DNA of 64,000 nucleotides from Pomphorhynchus laevis (Eukaryota; Acanthocephala; Palaeacanthocephala; Echinorhynchida; Pomphorhynchidae). The translations under genes were made by a program, and so were the position numbers. Shown here piece by piece: positions 21,026 through 31,449 of this stretch (positions are counted from its first letter, which is position 1; each line of letters opens with the position of its first letter). Under the pieces are notes generated by a model. That model was given only the letters and a program-made list of their open reading frames with translations, had not been told where the DNA came from and made no database searches. The stretch is taken from assembly GCA_012934845.2 (NCBI GenBank), contig WNNJ02000599.1, positions 248,001 through 312,000 on the forward strand, written 5' to 3'.

Positions 21026-22469
21026 GATAAAAATTTGGAAAGATTATATATTTGATAAAATTAAAAATAAAATGAAAATAACAAACAATTATAAAAGGAA
21101 AGATAAAATTAATAAAGATATGTATAAAGAACTTACTAAATTAAAGGATAACTATATAATAACAACTATTGATAAAGCTAGTAATAACTTTGTCTTCATA
21201 TGCAAAAAGCTTTATTATGATATACTAATGAAAGAGGTTAATTCTAATGATTTAAATGTAAATCCAACATATGAACGTAGTGAGTTGAGTTTAGAAACAA
21301 TTATTACAAGTCACTGTTCTATAATGGATAAAAAGGGTATAAAGGTTGAATTAGATAATAAAACTATACCTATATTATATTGGAATCCAAAATTACATAA
21401 AAATCCAATAAAACCTAGGTTCATATGTAGTGCGTTTAAATGTACATTAAAACCACTTTCTGTCTATATGAATAAAATACTTAAAGTAATTAAAGCACAT
21501 TTTAAAAAATATTGCAAGGTAATCGAAATTAATACTGGTATAAAACACTATTTCAGTATTAATTCTACAAAAGAATTTTTAGAACAGACAAAAGGAATAA
21601 ATTTTCAAAATATAAATACATACGATTTTAGTACGCTTTATACAAATCTAGATTTAGTAGATATTAAAGAAGCGTTAGTAAAATTAATTAATCTTATATT
21701 CGGAAAAAGATATACATATATATGTTATAATAATTATAACGCCTATCTAACAAAAATTAAACCATCAAATAAATATAAATATATGGATAAAATTGAATTA
21801 ATAGAATCCTTAAATATTTTGATAAATCAAAATTATTTAAAAGTAGGGACATCTATATTTAGACAAGTAAAAGGTGTTCCAATGGGTGGTAATAGTAGCC
21901 CAATTATAGCTGACTTGTTTTTAAGCTTTATAGAATATGAATTTGTTCATAACTGTGTAAAAACTAAATCTAAACAATATAAATATATGAAATATATGTT
22001 TCGATACATTGATGATATATGTGTATTTAATTCTAATAATTTTTATTCAATTAGTGAGCACATTTATCCAGAAAGCCTTATTCTTAACAAAACCAATATT
22101 AATGATAAAGAAGGTGTATATCTAGATATGAACATTAAATTAACATTAACTAAAACTACTATTAATTTATATCGTAAAGATGACATATTTAAATTTACAA
22201 GAAACATATTTTTGCATGAGCATTCATGCATACCATATAATATAAAATATAATACATTAAATAATGAAATTTTAAGAATTGCAACAATATGTAATGATAT
22301 TGGCTTTCTTCAAAATCATTTAAATAATTTAATAGATACATATTTTAAACTAGGTTACTATAAAAATAACATCAAGCAGAAAATAGTAAAATATATAAAT
22401 CAACACAATAATATAAAGAATAAATTTAAACTCTTAAGTGGCAAATTTTTATGGATGGATAATAAATAA
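21003..22469 (+). CDS. PLE reverse transcriptase
   Basis: 488 codons, the best-preserved coding sequence in the window. Motifs in order: TTIDKASNNFVFICKK (54-69), YWNPKLHKNPIKPRFI (126-141), motif A NTYDFSTLYTNL (205-216, Asp208), motif B KGVPMGGNSSPIIADL (290-305), motif C FRYIDDICVF (333-342), then a thumb region RKDDIFKFTRNIFL (391-404). This is the telomerase-related RT of Penelope-like elements, which copies element RNA onto nicked DNA. Catalytic residues are intact. No ATG is required at the frame opening; the first codon after the upstream stop region is GTG, suggesting it was once continuous with the GIY-YIG part. Confidence 0.9.
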   Translation: MKARNISKIKIWKDYIFDKIKNKMKITNNYKRKDKINKDMYKELTKLKDNYIITTIDKASNNFVFICKKLYYDILMKEVNSNDLNVNPTYERSELSLETIITSHCSIMDKKGIKVELDNKTIPILYWNPKLHKNPIKPRFICSAFKCTLKPLSVYMNKILKVIKAHFKKYCKVIEINTGIKHYFSINSTKEFLEQTKGINFQNINTYDFSTLYTNLDLVDIKEALVKLINLIFGKRYTYICYNNYNAYLTKIKPSNKYKYMDKIELIESLNILINQNYLKVGTSIFRQVKGVPMGGNSSPIIADLFLSFIEYEFVHNCVKTKSKQYKYMKYMFRYIDDICVFNSNNFYSISEHIYPESLILNKTNINDKEGVYLDMNIKLTLTKTTINLYRKDDIFKFTRNIFLHEHSCIPYNIKYNTLNNEILRIATICNDIGFLQNHLNNLIDTYFKLGYYKNNIKQKIVKYINQHNNIKNKFKLLSGKFLWMDNK

Positions 22470-22845
22470 TATACTTTGCATTAGAATAAGATACTAGATA
22501 GTTATTTCAGAGGAAATACATCATTAGCATGTATTTGGCCCCGCTGCTATGTTGGGTAGAGGAGTTAGGGGCCGAAACCTGATAGCATAGCAGTTCCTCC
22601 TGATGACCTCTAATTCTTATTCTGATACAACGTCTGTTATTTATTAGTCAATTCATAAAAATGACGTTTATTTTAAATTTCATTTTTTTATTTTATTTTT
22701 TTAACTTGATTTAAATTATAGAAAATCTAAAAACAATTTTTAATTTTATTATTTAATTATTAAATTTTGATTTAGCATTATTATGTTTTGTTTATTTTAT
22801 AATTATATTAAATACGTAGACTCAGTTAGCTGATTTAATTTATTT
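22470..22845 (+). mobile_element. PLE 3' UTR and terminus
   Basis: Non-coding 3' end of the PLE, repeated almost exactly at 18958-19325, 52574-52925 and, in diverged or antisense form, at many sites. The terminus reads ACGTAGACTCAGTTAGCTGA. It contains a strongly structured segment (22514-22611) described separately. Confidence 0.85.
22514..22611 (+). ncRNA. Conserved hairpin plus pseudoknot in PLE 3' end
   Basis: Hairpin AAATACAT (22514-22521) with ATGTATTT (22529-22536). Then GGCCCC (22537-22542) pairs with GGGGCC (22568-22573), while CTGCTATG (22544-22551), inside that loop, pairs with CATAGCAG (22586-22593) outside it: an H-type pseudoknot. AGAGG (22558-22562) can also pair with CCTCT (22607-22611). 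The copy at about 40419 has ACGT/ACGT in place of ACAT/ATGT in the hairpin, a compensated change. The copy at about 40726 keeps the pseudoknot helix through a G-T wobble. The role is unknown; recognition by the RT or RNA processing are options. Confidence 0.6.
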
Positions 22846-22990
22846 ATGTATCTAGAGCTTCAGTATTCTTTCGTGAGGGCCTGTATAAAGGGAACATAGA
22901 GTTTGGGAAGGTGTATCATTTTTGCAAGGACATTGAGCTTTTCTGAGTGGGATTAAATATTCGACCTGTATAGGTGGTCCACCTCGCATT
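22846..22990. repeat. ~145-bp direct repeat, right flank of PLE block
   Basis: Partner of 18436-18596. If it is a target-site duplication it is exceptionally long; recombination between LINE copies is the alternative. Confidence 0.7.
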
Positions 22991-22999
22991 TCCTAAATC

Positions 23000-23840
23000 A
23001 GGGTAGAGTCGGATAGTTGCATAAAAAAAGACAACTCTGATTGGATCAAAGTGGAACCTCCTTAGTATCGTATCTTTCTCTAACCGCCAACGTGGTAGGT
23101 CGTGTAAGGTAGACTACGGTAGGATTTAACAACCTTTTCTCATGTAACTAGTATGTCGAGGAGATAATTTGTTTTGGTGCAATGAAAGGTGGGGGCGGTG
23201 ATTTGTGAATAAGATATTCGTTCCTGGCTTTGCAGAGTGCTACATTGATCCAACGGCCAGTTCTGTCGTTAAAGTCACCAAGTAGCATGTTATAGCCGCT
23301 ATATAATTTACGATCCAAGAGGTCACGATTCCTTGAATCTCACCCGGCTGAATATAAATATAAATCAAGCTGATAAATTTACCGTTCTTTCAGAGTTATA
23401 TTACTAAACAAAACAAGGCAGACAATAATAGTTCAGGAAGAGAGAGGATCTTAAGTTGCTCTTTACTAAGGTAAGAATACCTTGAGATAAATTGAAGTTA
23501 GGAGGGGTTATATAAGAAGAAAATTGGGTGGTTGTTAAAGAGATAAAATACACAAGATACATAAGCGTTCAGTTAAAATCGTCCATTATAATTACAATCA
23601 GACCAACAAGGCTTCGACGACTACGAAGTAGCATTGAAATATCAGGCACTATATTTGATTCACCATAACTTGTAAAAAATTCTTGGTTATTAGTACTTAC
23701 AATATCAACAAGTACAACATTTAAGTCGGTATTTTGACAAAGAATCCGTACACCTAGGGTACGCCCCGGGGTGCGTAATCTTGTGAATTAAAAGTACTTA
23801 TCTACAACGACCCGTATATTACGAGTCATCCCATGATAAA
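23000..23840 (-). pseudogene. APE endonuclease remnant of a LINE (family E)
   Basis: Minus-strand frames read VRILCQNTDLNVVLVDI and VGLIVIIMDDFN (about 23790-23575), then YNMLLGDFNDRTGRW (about 23300-23255). GDFN is the hallmark of the apurinic-like endonuclease of LINEs. Two GDFN-type motifs within 300 bp suggest either two fragments or a local duplication. All frames are broken. Confidence 0.45.
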
Positions 23841-23870
23841 TAGGCCCTGACCTGACCATTCGAACGGTCT

Positions 23871-25455
23871 TTGAACATAGCCAAAGGAAAACCGTCTAAT
23901 CAAATGCTGTGCTGCGAATACAATGGTCCTTCAGCAAAGTGCAAAGGTTGCAGATGCGCGAAGGCAGGAGTTCTTTGCGCGAATTGCCGTGCGCCCGATT
24001 GTAACAATCGCGTACATATTGGACCACATATGGTGTCTTCAACTTCTCATGAGGAATCAGTAAGTAGAGTAGGGGACTTGAATCCCCTTGGCATCATACA
24101 AAATCATAATCTAGTTTCAAATTAAAGACAACAACCTACATCACAACACAGACCACGTGATGCTGCAGAATGTAACTCAGAAAAGGCCCAGTGAATATAT
24201 AACACTAGACACAATATACGACATCGTAATTCACTGGAAATCAAACCTTATCCACCTACCAAAATGTAACGTTGCATTAAAGAAATAGTTAAGAAAACTA
24301 CAGATGATTGGATACAACAGATCAAATTATTAACAGATACAGCTGTCATAGATAGCCACTCCGCTTTCATACTGCTCATCAAGAGTCTAAAGTTTAGATG
24401 GACACTCCTGAAAAAGAAAAACTCCAATCGATTCCCAACGGCAAGAAGAACTAGATTTACTGCTATTTAGAGATCTATTGCCACATAATCGGGCAAAGTA
24501 TTGCCTGATTTAATTGGTAAATTAGTCAATTCAAAATCGCCAGGTAAATAGAGGAAGAAAAACAATTGCGATACAAGGAAATGCAAATGCAGGTCTTTAA
24601 CGAATTTACAAGAATAGAAAAGGAGAATATAATACATATCACTAATAATTCTGGAACCTCGTTATGGATCAGCACTTTTCCTGCAACACAAACTGGCCAA
24701 TACTTATCGAAGCAACAATTTCAAGACGCGATATCAGCGAGATATGGATGGAAATCACTAAACACCCCATCCAAATGTATTTGTGGACAGAACTTCAGCA
24801 TTGACATGCGCTCTCATGTCAAGTTGGTGAAATACCTTTCATACGGCATAACACAATAAGAGACAAGATCGCGTTAGCACTTCTTGAGTTGTTATTGAAC
24901 CGTCACTCCTACTAGAGCAAGATTTGATGCTATTTGATAACATCAGTATAATCACAGAGAGGTCGGCTCGACTAAACATAGCATACAATAATCTATTCAG
25001 AACAACGATGGAGCGGTCCTTCATGGACGTTTGTGTTTATAACCTGCTTGCCTCATCGTATTTCCAACGGATGATTGATTCGTATGATTATCATGAGAAT
25101 AGAAAACGAGCCAAATATGCTGCTGAACGAGTGGCAAAAATCGAGTGCTCCGGATTTCACCCTCTCACGTTTTCTGAGCTATGAAACATAGGTCTTAATG
25201 CAGACAGAGTATTACGACAGATCGCACGTCAACAGGCGGTTAAACACAATAGACACTGCATCACTCACCTTAGAAGCAACATCTCATTCATCCTAGCAAA
25301 ATGTATCTTTGGCTATTCGACGTCATCCATAAGAAACCGTAACAGTAAAGCGAATCCACTCAATGATTCGCCAAACTAAAACAAATGTAATGAAACAACT
25401 TGGTTAACGCCTATTTGAAGGAACCTACACATTTGTTAAGTTATTCTAATAAATA
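23871..25455 (+). mobile_element. REL LINE family B, internally deleted copy
   Basis: Begins with a cysteine-cluster frame (23871-24125) containing CKGCRCAKAGVLCANC and ending in CNNR, matching the N-terminus of the copy at 46563. It then jumps to the C-terminal part: FQDAISARYGWKS, CICGQNF (zinc knuckle, 24566-24859), then RSARLNIAYNNL and RSFMDVCVYNLL of the REL domain (24924-25184) with YDYHENRKRAKYAAERV. The RT is missing, so most of the middle is deleted. The 3' end lies near 25455, where it meets an antisense copy tail to tail. Confidence 0.75.
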
Positions 25456-26240
25456 TTGTCGAAGAAAATTAATAAGGTTACTCGCAAATGAGTCATTTAA
25501 TTTACTATCTCGTTTATGCAAAGCATTATAATTGAAAACTGTCAATTTATCAGCATTTGCTGCTCCATGTTGTGCAAACGAGCAGGATGGTCTCTAGTTG
25601 ATCTTGCGGAACGAATACACATTAATTTCGTTCAAATTTGGGCAATTATTTCGTTAGAAGTCTGTAATCACCGACTATCGATCATCAAAACCACTCTTTT
25701 TATTGTCAAATAGGCAGCCGGCCAATTCCACCATTTGCGGAAATGATAAAGGGAATAAAGAAGGCTCATTCACATTAGGTTACTCGTTCCTCATATTTGA
25801 CCCGCTTTCGACTCTCATGATAGTGAGCGTTGTGGTTTGACTGTTGGATACACAAGAGGGTGCAAAATGGTTAAAAGTGCAAACGTCTAACATGGACCGC
25901 TTCGTCCTACTATGAAACAGTCCTCGACATTGACGTCAAGCCTGGCTTCACAGTTTCAGCGACGGGCTGGATTATTGGCTTTATATCCACTGAGGGGCAG
26001 ACAATCGATAATTCTTTAGCCATTAGATCTCTTATAATATTAGGTCTGATAGAAGGTAAACCCCCTGTCTGGCAAGAAAACGCATGTGTCAGGTTGAACT
26101 CTTCACCACATTGACAATTTAGTGGTGTATTTGGTGGATTCCATTCATAACGAGCTGTCAGGGCATCACGAAATTCAGCTGGACTTAGGCTCCTGTTGTA
26201 AACTCGTAGTGGTTTACATTACAGCCATGATGATTCACCT
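25455..26240 (-). mobile_element. REL LINE family B, antisense C-terminal fragment
   Basis: Minus-strand reading gives SPAEFRDALTARYEW, NCQCGEEFNLTHAFSC (zinc knuckle), GLPSIRPNIIRDLMAK and then in shifted frames RSMLDVCTFNHFA and HYHESRKRVKYEERV. It ends near 25455 with a GTAACCTT block similar to the 3' end of the copy at 43487. Together with 23871-25455 it forms a tail-to-tail inverted pair. Confidence 0.7.
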
Positions 26241-26329
26241 TTAACTTTTGCGATCGTTTAAATAATAATTTAAATAATAATTTAATATAATTTAATAATT
26301 TAATTAAATATCGACATAGCAATTTTGAT

Positions 26330-27060
26330 AGCAGAACACAACCAAATCGTTAACTGATGAGGTCCACCAATAATGAAATGTAGCGTACTGCTGTTGGCGT
26401 ATATATAGGAATAAAGTAGCGTACAGAATAAAATATTCATTAAAATTTCAATGGTAACAATGACTGCACGGGTATATCAACTTAAAATAAATTTTTATGT
26501 TGGAATACCGTTATATTCGCTAATTCAAATTTCACGACAATGTATTATACATCATTTTGCATTTGCAATTAGGATTAATTTCTGATTTGCTGCTTAAATA
26601 AGAAAATGTTTTGAAGTTATAACCAAGGATATAAGCAATAATATAACCTAGAATACTTACTATTCTTCGTTATAAAATATAAGTACAATTTGATAAAACT
26701 CATAAAAAGCGAAACGTCATTTTAAAACCTTTCTTAAACACTTTCGTCTTACATTTTGCAAATTTAATTAAAATCATTTCTGATTTTGCAAATTCAATTA
26801 CATTTGCAAAATGTAAGACGAAAGTTTTTTATTAAATCTAAAATGCCAATAAAGCAGACGAGTTGAGTGAGCGTCATCCAGCATTAAAAGAATCTAAAAC
26901 TTAAAATGTAGGTATTGGATCGGTAACTAATGAGGTCCACGAATAACCAAATACATCATACATTTATAAATGTATGATTGAATTTGATAGTCGTCATTTA
27001 CGTGTTGTCATTTTGCCTTGGTCATTTAGGCATTAGAATCTAATGACCAAGGGGTGATCA
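26330..27060 (+). repeat. Dispersed hammerhead-like family and foldback
   Basis: Plus-strand pieces around 26340-26460 (TTAACTGATGAGGTCCACC) and 26850-26960 (GGTAACTAATGAGGTCCACG) belong to the family at 14886-15430. Between them lies a near-perfect inverted repeat, CTTTCGTCTTACATTTTGCA (26741-26760) with its complement ending at 26824, able to form a long hairpin. Confidence 0.5.
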
Positions 27061-28074
27061 ATCACTTTAAGAAAAAAACGTTATAAAACCCGTTTCGAAT
27101 TTTCAGAATTAGGCGTTGAATTATTTTTACATTTAAATATGAAACTATGATATACCAAGTTCAATTAATAAACAAATTGTTTATTTTTAAAATATGGTAC
27201 ATTTCGGAATAAAGTGATGTGCTCATTAAATATAACCGATTATCAAGTAACGATATTTTACAAATTTTGTAAATCAATTCAAGCAGGTCTAATAAAGTAA
27301 AAAATCGAATACATAATTTTTTTTACAAAAATTGAGACATAAATGTTATCTTTACTAAATGTCAGATCATGAATTTCATTATCATCATAAAATTTCTAAT
27401 GGATTTCATTAATGAATTTCTTCATCATTTTAGGAAAAATTGGCTGTATTAATAATAATTTTACTGTCTTTTGTGCAAGTTTGTACTCTTGTTTGTTGCT
27501 TAATCCATATTTTACGAGATAGAACATGCAAACATCAAGCTGATACTTTTTTTAGTTTTATACAATGTTTTGTTAAAAAACTTAAGGCGAAACATCGTTC
27601 ATAGATTATTAAGCGAATTATCATTACATCATTATGTCTAAAGTGAACAAGCAAATTGTCATAATATTATTTTTGATTTGCTACTTTAATATCATTTTTT
27701 ATCATACTTTATTTTTTATTTTTGTATACGTTAAATATACAATTGGAGGAAATATGTAACTTAATTTTAAAATATTATTGAATATACTTTTAGTTTAAAT
27801 TAAAAAGATAATTTACACTTATTTTTATAATATATTTATAATATTTTAATTGTAAAAAATCATTAAAAAACCTTCATGTCTTGGAAATTTAGAGCATTAA
27901 AACTTTGATTATTAAAACATCCTAATTAAAAACGAATTTTACTTTTTAATAGTAAATCTTATTGGCGGTATTTTGCTTTCTCAATAACTCTATTACTAAG
28001 ATATTATTAGATATTTAAGATATTATTACTAAGATATTATTAGTCAGATATTCCAAATAAATATAAAATCTTAC
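27061..28074. other. End of intron 1, AT-rich
   Basis: About 1 kb immediately 3' of exon 1 on the minus strand. Highly AT-rich. No feature beyond the donor site at 28074-28073 was recognised. Confidence 0.45.
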
Positions 28075-28335
28075 CGTATTTTTTGGTTTGGCATGCTTAA
28101 TAAGGAAATCTATACATCTTTTAGGAAAGCTTGTACTATTAGCGATTGCACCATTTTTCCAGATTAATTGTTCATTGTCTTTGCCATAGTGCAAAAGGAT
28201 GTATTGAGATAAAATATCATCGTGCTCATAGTATGCCACAGAATTTATATGACGCCTGTAGTAATATCTAGCGATTAATGCCCCGGTCAGTAATCCAGAT
28301 GAGAACAGTGAAGCTTTCAATATCACTTGATTCAT
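28075..28335 (-). CDS. OvoA-type methyltransferase, exon 1
   Basis: 87 codons from ATG (28335-28333) to a consensus donor GTAAGA at 28074. Residues 4-22 (VILKASLFSSGLLTGALIA) form a hydrophobic, probably membrane-anchoring segment followed by YYYRRH, suggesting an N-terminal signal anchor or organelle targeting not seen in bacterial OvoA. YYEHDDILSQYILLHYG and FPKRCIDFL match the region just before SAM motif I in mercaptohistidine methyltransferases. Phase 0 joining to exon 2 gives KPKNT-ENALDAGC. The full product is 299 residues, about the size of stand-alone family members. The 5' UTR and promoter were not resolved. Confidence 0.85.
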
Positions 28336-28974
28336 ATCTCGTAGTAAATATTCTCTTTATGCTAACTCTTGTCAAAAAATCGTATTCACCTCTAACGTAT
28401 TGTGCTTAATCGACACTAAAATATTATTTTTCTTTGGAAAATAACGAAAATATATACGTGAGCTTATATTATACGTGAGCAATGCTGGTTTTGCGTTTAT
28501 TTTATTTAGTAAAAATAGGCGTTTTCATACTTCTATCTGTAAGTATTATTATATTTAAGACAGTACACATCACGAGGACACATCATTCCTCTAAAAATAG
28601 ATTCGTTTTAACAACAAAGAAAACTGAAATACAATCATTATGTTACTATAGAAAAAAACGTATCAAATCGAAATAGTTTTATCAATCAAAATTTTATCAG
28701 ACAACATTGTCTAATGCACCTGCTAGATTAGTTATGAAATTATACAATGTTTGGATTTGAAAAACATTAAATTATACATATGGCATCGTGCAGAGCATTT
28801 AATAAAGATAATATCAAAATTTTTCTTTCAAAATACTGGTAAAAATGTAGGTTTGTGCTTTTCAAAATGTTTAAAAACAAGAAGGTTTTAACTGTTTTCG
28901 TATCCTAAAGAAGTGACAGTTGTTGAGAAATAGTTTGTAGTTGTTGAATTAAACTTTAAAAATACTTGAGTCTG
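28336..28974. other. Upstream region of the methyltransferase gene
   Basis: Probable 5' flank and promoter of the minus-strand gene. AT-rich; a TATATA-containing stretch lies near 28450-28475. No clear promoter element can be called in this base composition. A 64-codon plus-strand frame here (28482-28676) has no recognised relative. Confidence 0.3.
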
Positions 28975-29262
28975 GTAATCAGATCAGCTAACTGAATCTA
29001 AGTATTTTATACTATTTATAAATTAAAAATAATACTGAATAATAAATAATCATATAAGATTTGATATAATTTTTATTTATTTAAAGTTAAAATTTAAAAT
29101 AAAAGTCAATTTTTATGAATTGGCAAATAAATAACAGATGTTGTATCAGAATAAGGATTAGAGGTCATCAGGAGGAGCAACTGTGCTATCAGGTTTCAAT
29201 CCCTATTCCTCGTCCCAAGATAGAATCGGGGCTGAACACGTGCTAATAACGTATTCCAGAAG
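28975..29262 (-). mobile_element. Antisense PLE 3' tail
   Basis: Reverse complement of the PLE 3' end: minus-strand reading runs through CTGATGACCTC and ends in a CTTAGATTCAGTTAGCTGAT-like terminus near 28985. The hairpin and pseudoknot helices are only partly preserved, so it is older than the 22.5-kb copy. Confidence 0.65.
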
Positions 29263-29355
29263 TCGCTGACGTATAATATTCGAGGATAATCCTGCTATGA
29301 CAACATCAAGCGAAACATCATCCTTGTGTTGTTTAGCTGAAACAGCTTCGAAATG

Positions 29356-29625
29356 TCATTCATTTGCGAGTATACGCAATTCCGAAAGGAATTGGTCAAA
29401 TGCCCCGTTGGGTTGTTGTCGTAAGTTAAACTCGTTCAGATAAGTTAAAATACCAACGGAGGCACGAAATTGAACAGTGTGTGAAACTTGTCGTCGTCTT
29501 CCTTGATTTTCAATTTTGAAATAGTTGCTGAACGTAACGAACCAGTGACGATTGTAGTCCTTCGCGTTTACGTCCTCCGATGAAACGTTAAATATTTCTT
29601 GTTTTAGGTGACCGTAACTTCTCAT
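29356..29625 (-). pseudogene. Gag-like fossil, probably Ty3/gypsy-type
   Basis: An 89-codon frame resembles the capsid region of Ty3/gypsy LTR elements. No LTRs, protease, RT or integrase were found nearby. It is a broken, isolated relic; age cannot be judged from one fragment. The family call is tentative because the match is short. Confidence 0.4.
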
Positions 29626-30796
29626 TGAATATCAACAGCAATCTTCTTTTTCTTTAGCGTCTTTCCCGTGTAGGTACGGGGTCCGCTGTGAATATCAACA
29701 GCAATAATTTGTTAAATAAATAGTTGTAAAACTGTACTCAGGAAGCTTCATTCAACGAATTTACAAAGAATAGAAATAGTCATATTAAATAAATTTTAAC
29801 ATTAAATCTATTCACGACACACATGTATACATAGACCTAATCGCCCTTATATCGACAAGGTTTATATGAAATAAAGTCTAAGGAGTGAACGTGTAGCTAT
29901 ATCGGTAGGCAAGTAGGAAATTTTCTACAAGGGTCAATGAACGTTAAAATGAAAGCGTTAAAGTCAATGAAAACATTGTTGGTCAATGAACGCGTTAAAT
30001 TAAGCAATCTACAAATTGGCACTGCCAAACCATACGCATGAGAAGAACCATACCATTGATTTAAATAATACACAAATTAACTGTTTTGAAACAAATAATC
30101 GTAAACGTTTAATAAAGGAAGTAGTTTCCATTAAATTAATGAAATCAGAACTGCAGGCGCAGAATACATTCAAATTGTACACTTTGTGATCACTTTTTCA
30201 TTATTTCAGATAAAAGTTTCCTGATGATGACACTTTTTCTGTTGAAATATTAAAAATAAATTTGATTTTCATTGTCATTTGGTGGGTTTGGCCTTCCGTT
30301 TTAACGAACGATTTACTATCTGTTTCTTCACCAAATTATTTTGTTAAGAAAGCAGCAGTTCCTGTTATCTTCTAATTCTTATTTTGATGCATTTAACTAT
30401 TGTTCTGTACTCTTAACACCTATTTCTTCGCTAAATTATTTTATTAATAAATCAGCAATTCCTGTTATCTAATTCTTGTCTGTGCGATCAAGCTTCTTTC
30501 AATTCATCACATAGAAACTTATTTTTAAGTAGAAAATCACGTAATAATTTAACCATCAGTAATAATTATTGCAAATTAAAATTTGAATAATAAACGAAAT
30601 TTGAAATTGTTATTTGACATCTCAAACTTTTTTAAGGTTTTCAGTTGGCACGCGAAAGTAATCTTATCGGTATTTAATTAATATTTAATAATTATATTAA
30701 ATTATTATTTGAAACTAACTTGAGAAGTCAAATAACATTTATTTGATTAGAAAAATCCAATATTTCAACGGCACGTCATCTTTAGTGTTGTATTTA
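29626..30796. other. AT-rich spacer
   Basis: No convincing gene. A short near-duplicate pair (TTCTTCACCAAATTATTTTG at about 30322 and TTCTTCGCTAAATTATTTTA at about 30424) and a short tandem of GGTCAATGAACG near 29933-29990 are the only repeats noted. Confidence 0.35.
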
Positions 30797-31345
30797 CATG
30801 TAAAAGGAGTGACGCGTCCTCCGCTATCTTGAATCATTCATTAAGGCACGATCATCACATCGATTTTGATAACGTTGTAATTTTAGAGAAAGAACCTAAC
30901 AGCTTTGGAAGGTTGATCCTCGAATTTAATCCTCAAGATAGCGCAGGACGCGTCACTTCTTTTACATGTAAAAGAAGAGACGCGTCCTTCGCTATCTTGA
31001 ATCATTCATTAAGGCATGATCACCAGATCGATTTTGATAACGTTGTAATTTTAGAGAAAGAACCTAACAGCTTTAGAAGGTTAATCCTCGAATCGCTGCA
31101 CATTCATAAAACAAAAATATTGATGGACGGAAACAAGTCAAATTACGATTTAAAACTTTCGCACGACTCAATGGACTGAGATCGAAAGGCATTAAGTGTG
31201 ATTCTTGCATGTTTAGTGACTAGATAGTGTATAAAAGTTGTAATACTGTATTTTAGACTTAATTTTGAGAAGGATCACTAGCTTGATCGAAACGTTTGTA
31301 AAACATATACGTAATTCTCTTTGTTTTCGTGTGGATAAAAATGTT
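30797..31345 (+). mobile_element. Classical Penelope-type PLE end with duplicated GIY-YIG segment
   Basis: The frame 30829-31179 contains two direct copies of SLRHDHxIDFDNVVILEKEP, the distal part of a C-terminal GIY-YIG domain as in Penelope/Neptune-type elements. This differs from the N-terminal GIY-YIG PLE in the rest of the window. Between the copies an inverted piece (AGGACGCGTCACTTCTTTTA) reverses the start of the first. After the stop, GATCA/TGATC followed by GAAACGUUU (about 31274-31300) forms a hammerhead-like stem II, GAAA and stem III. The upstream box is UUGAGAA-like and probably inactive. Confidence 0.6.
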
Positions 31346-31449
31346 AAAGAAACAAATTAATTGAATAATATAATAAATATATTTAATAATTATATAATTA
31401 TTAAATATAATTATTATTTAATTTCAATATAATTTATACCAACTCTGGA

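Noticed and set aside
22570-22611. CTGATGA and GAAAC in the PLE 3' UTR as a hammerhead
   Set aside because: The boxes occur in the wrong order and spacing, and no stem II forms next to them; the pairing that does exist is a pseudoknot.
28482-28676. 64-codon hydrophobic plus-strand frame upstream of the methyltransferase
   Set aside because: No homologue recognised and it overlaps the likely promoter; its composition follows the AT bias.
30214-30250. CTGATGATGACA followed by GAAA as a hammerhead
   Set aside because: Bases next to the core (U opposite U) do not pair, and no stem I or III could be found.
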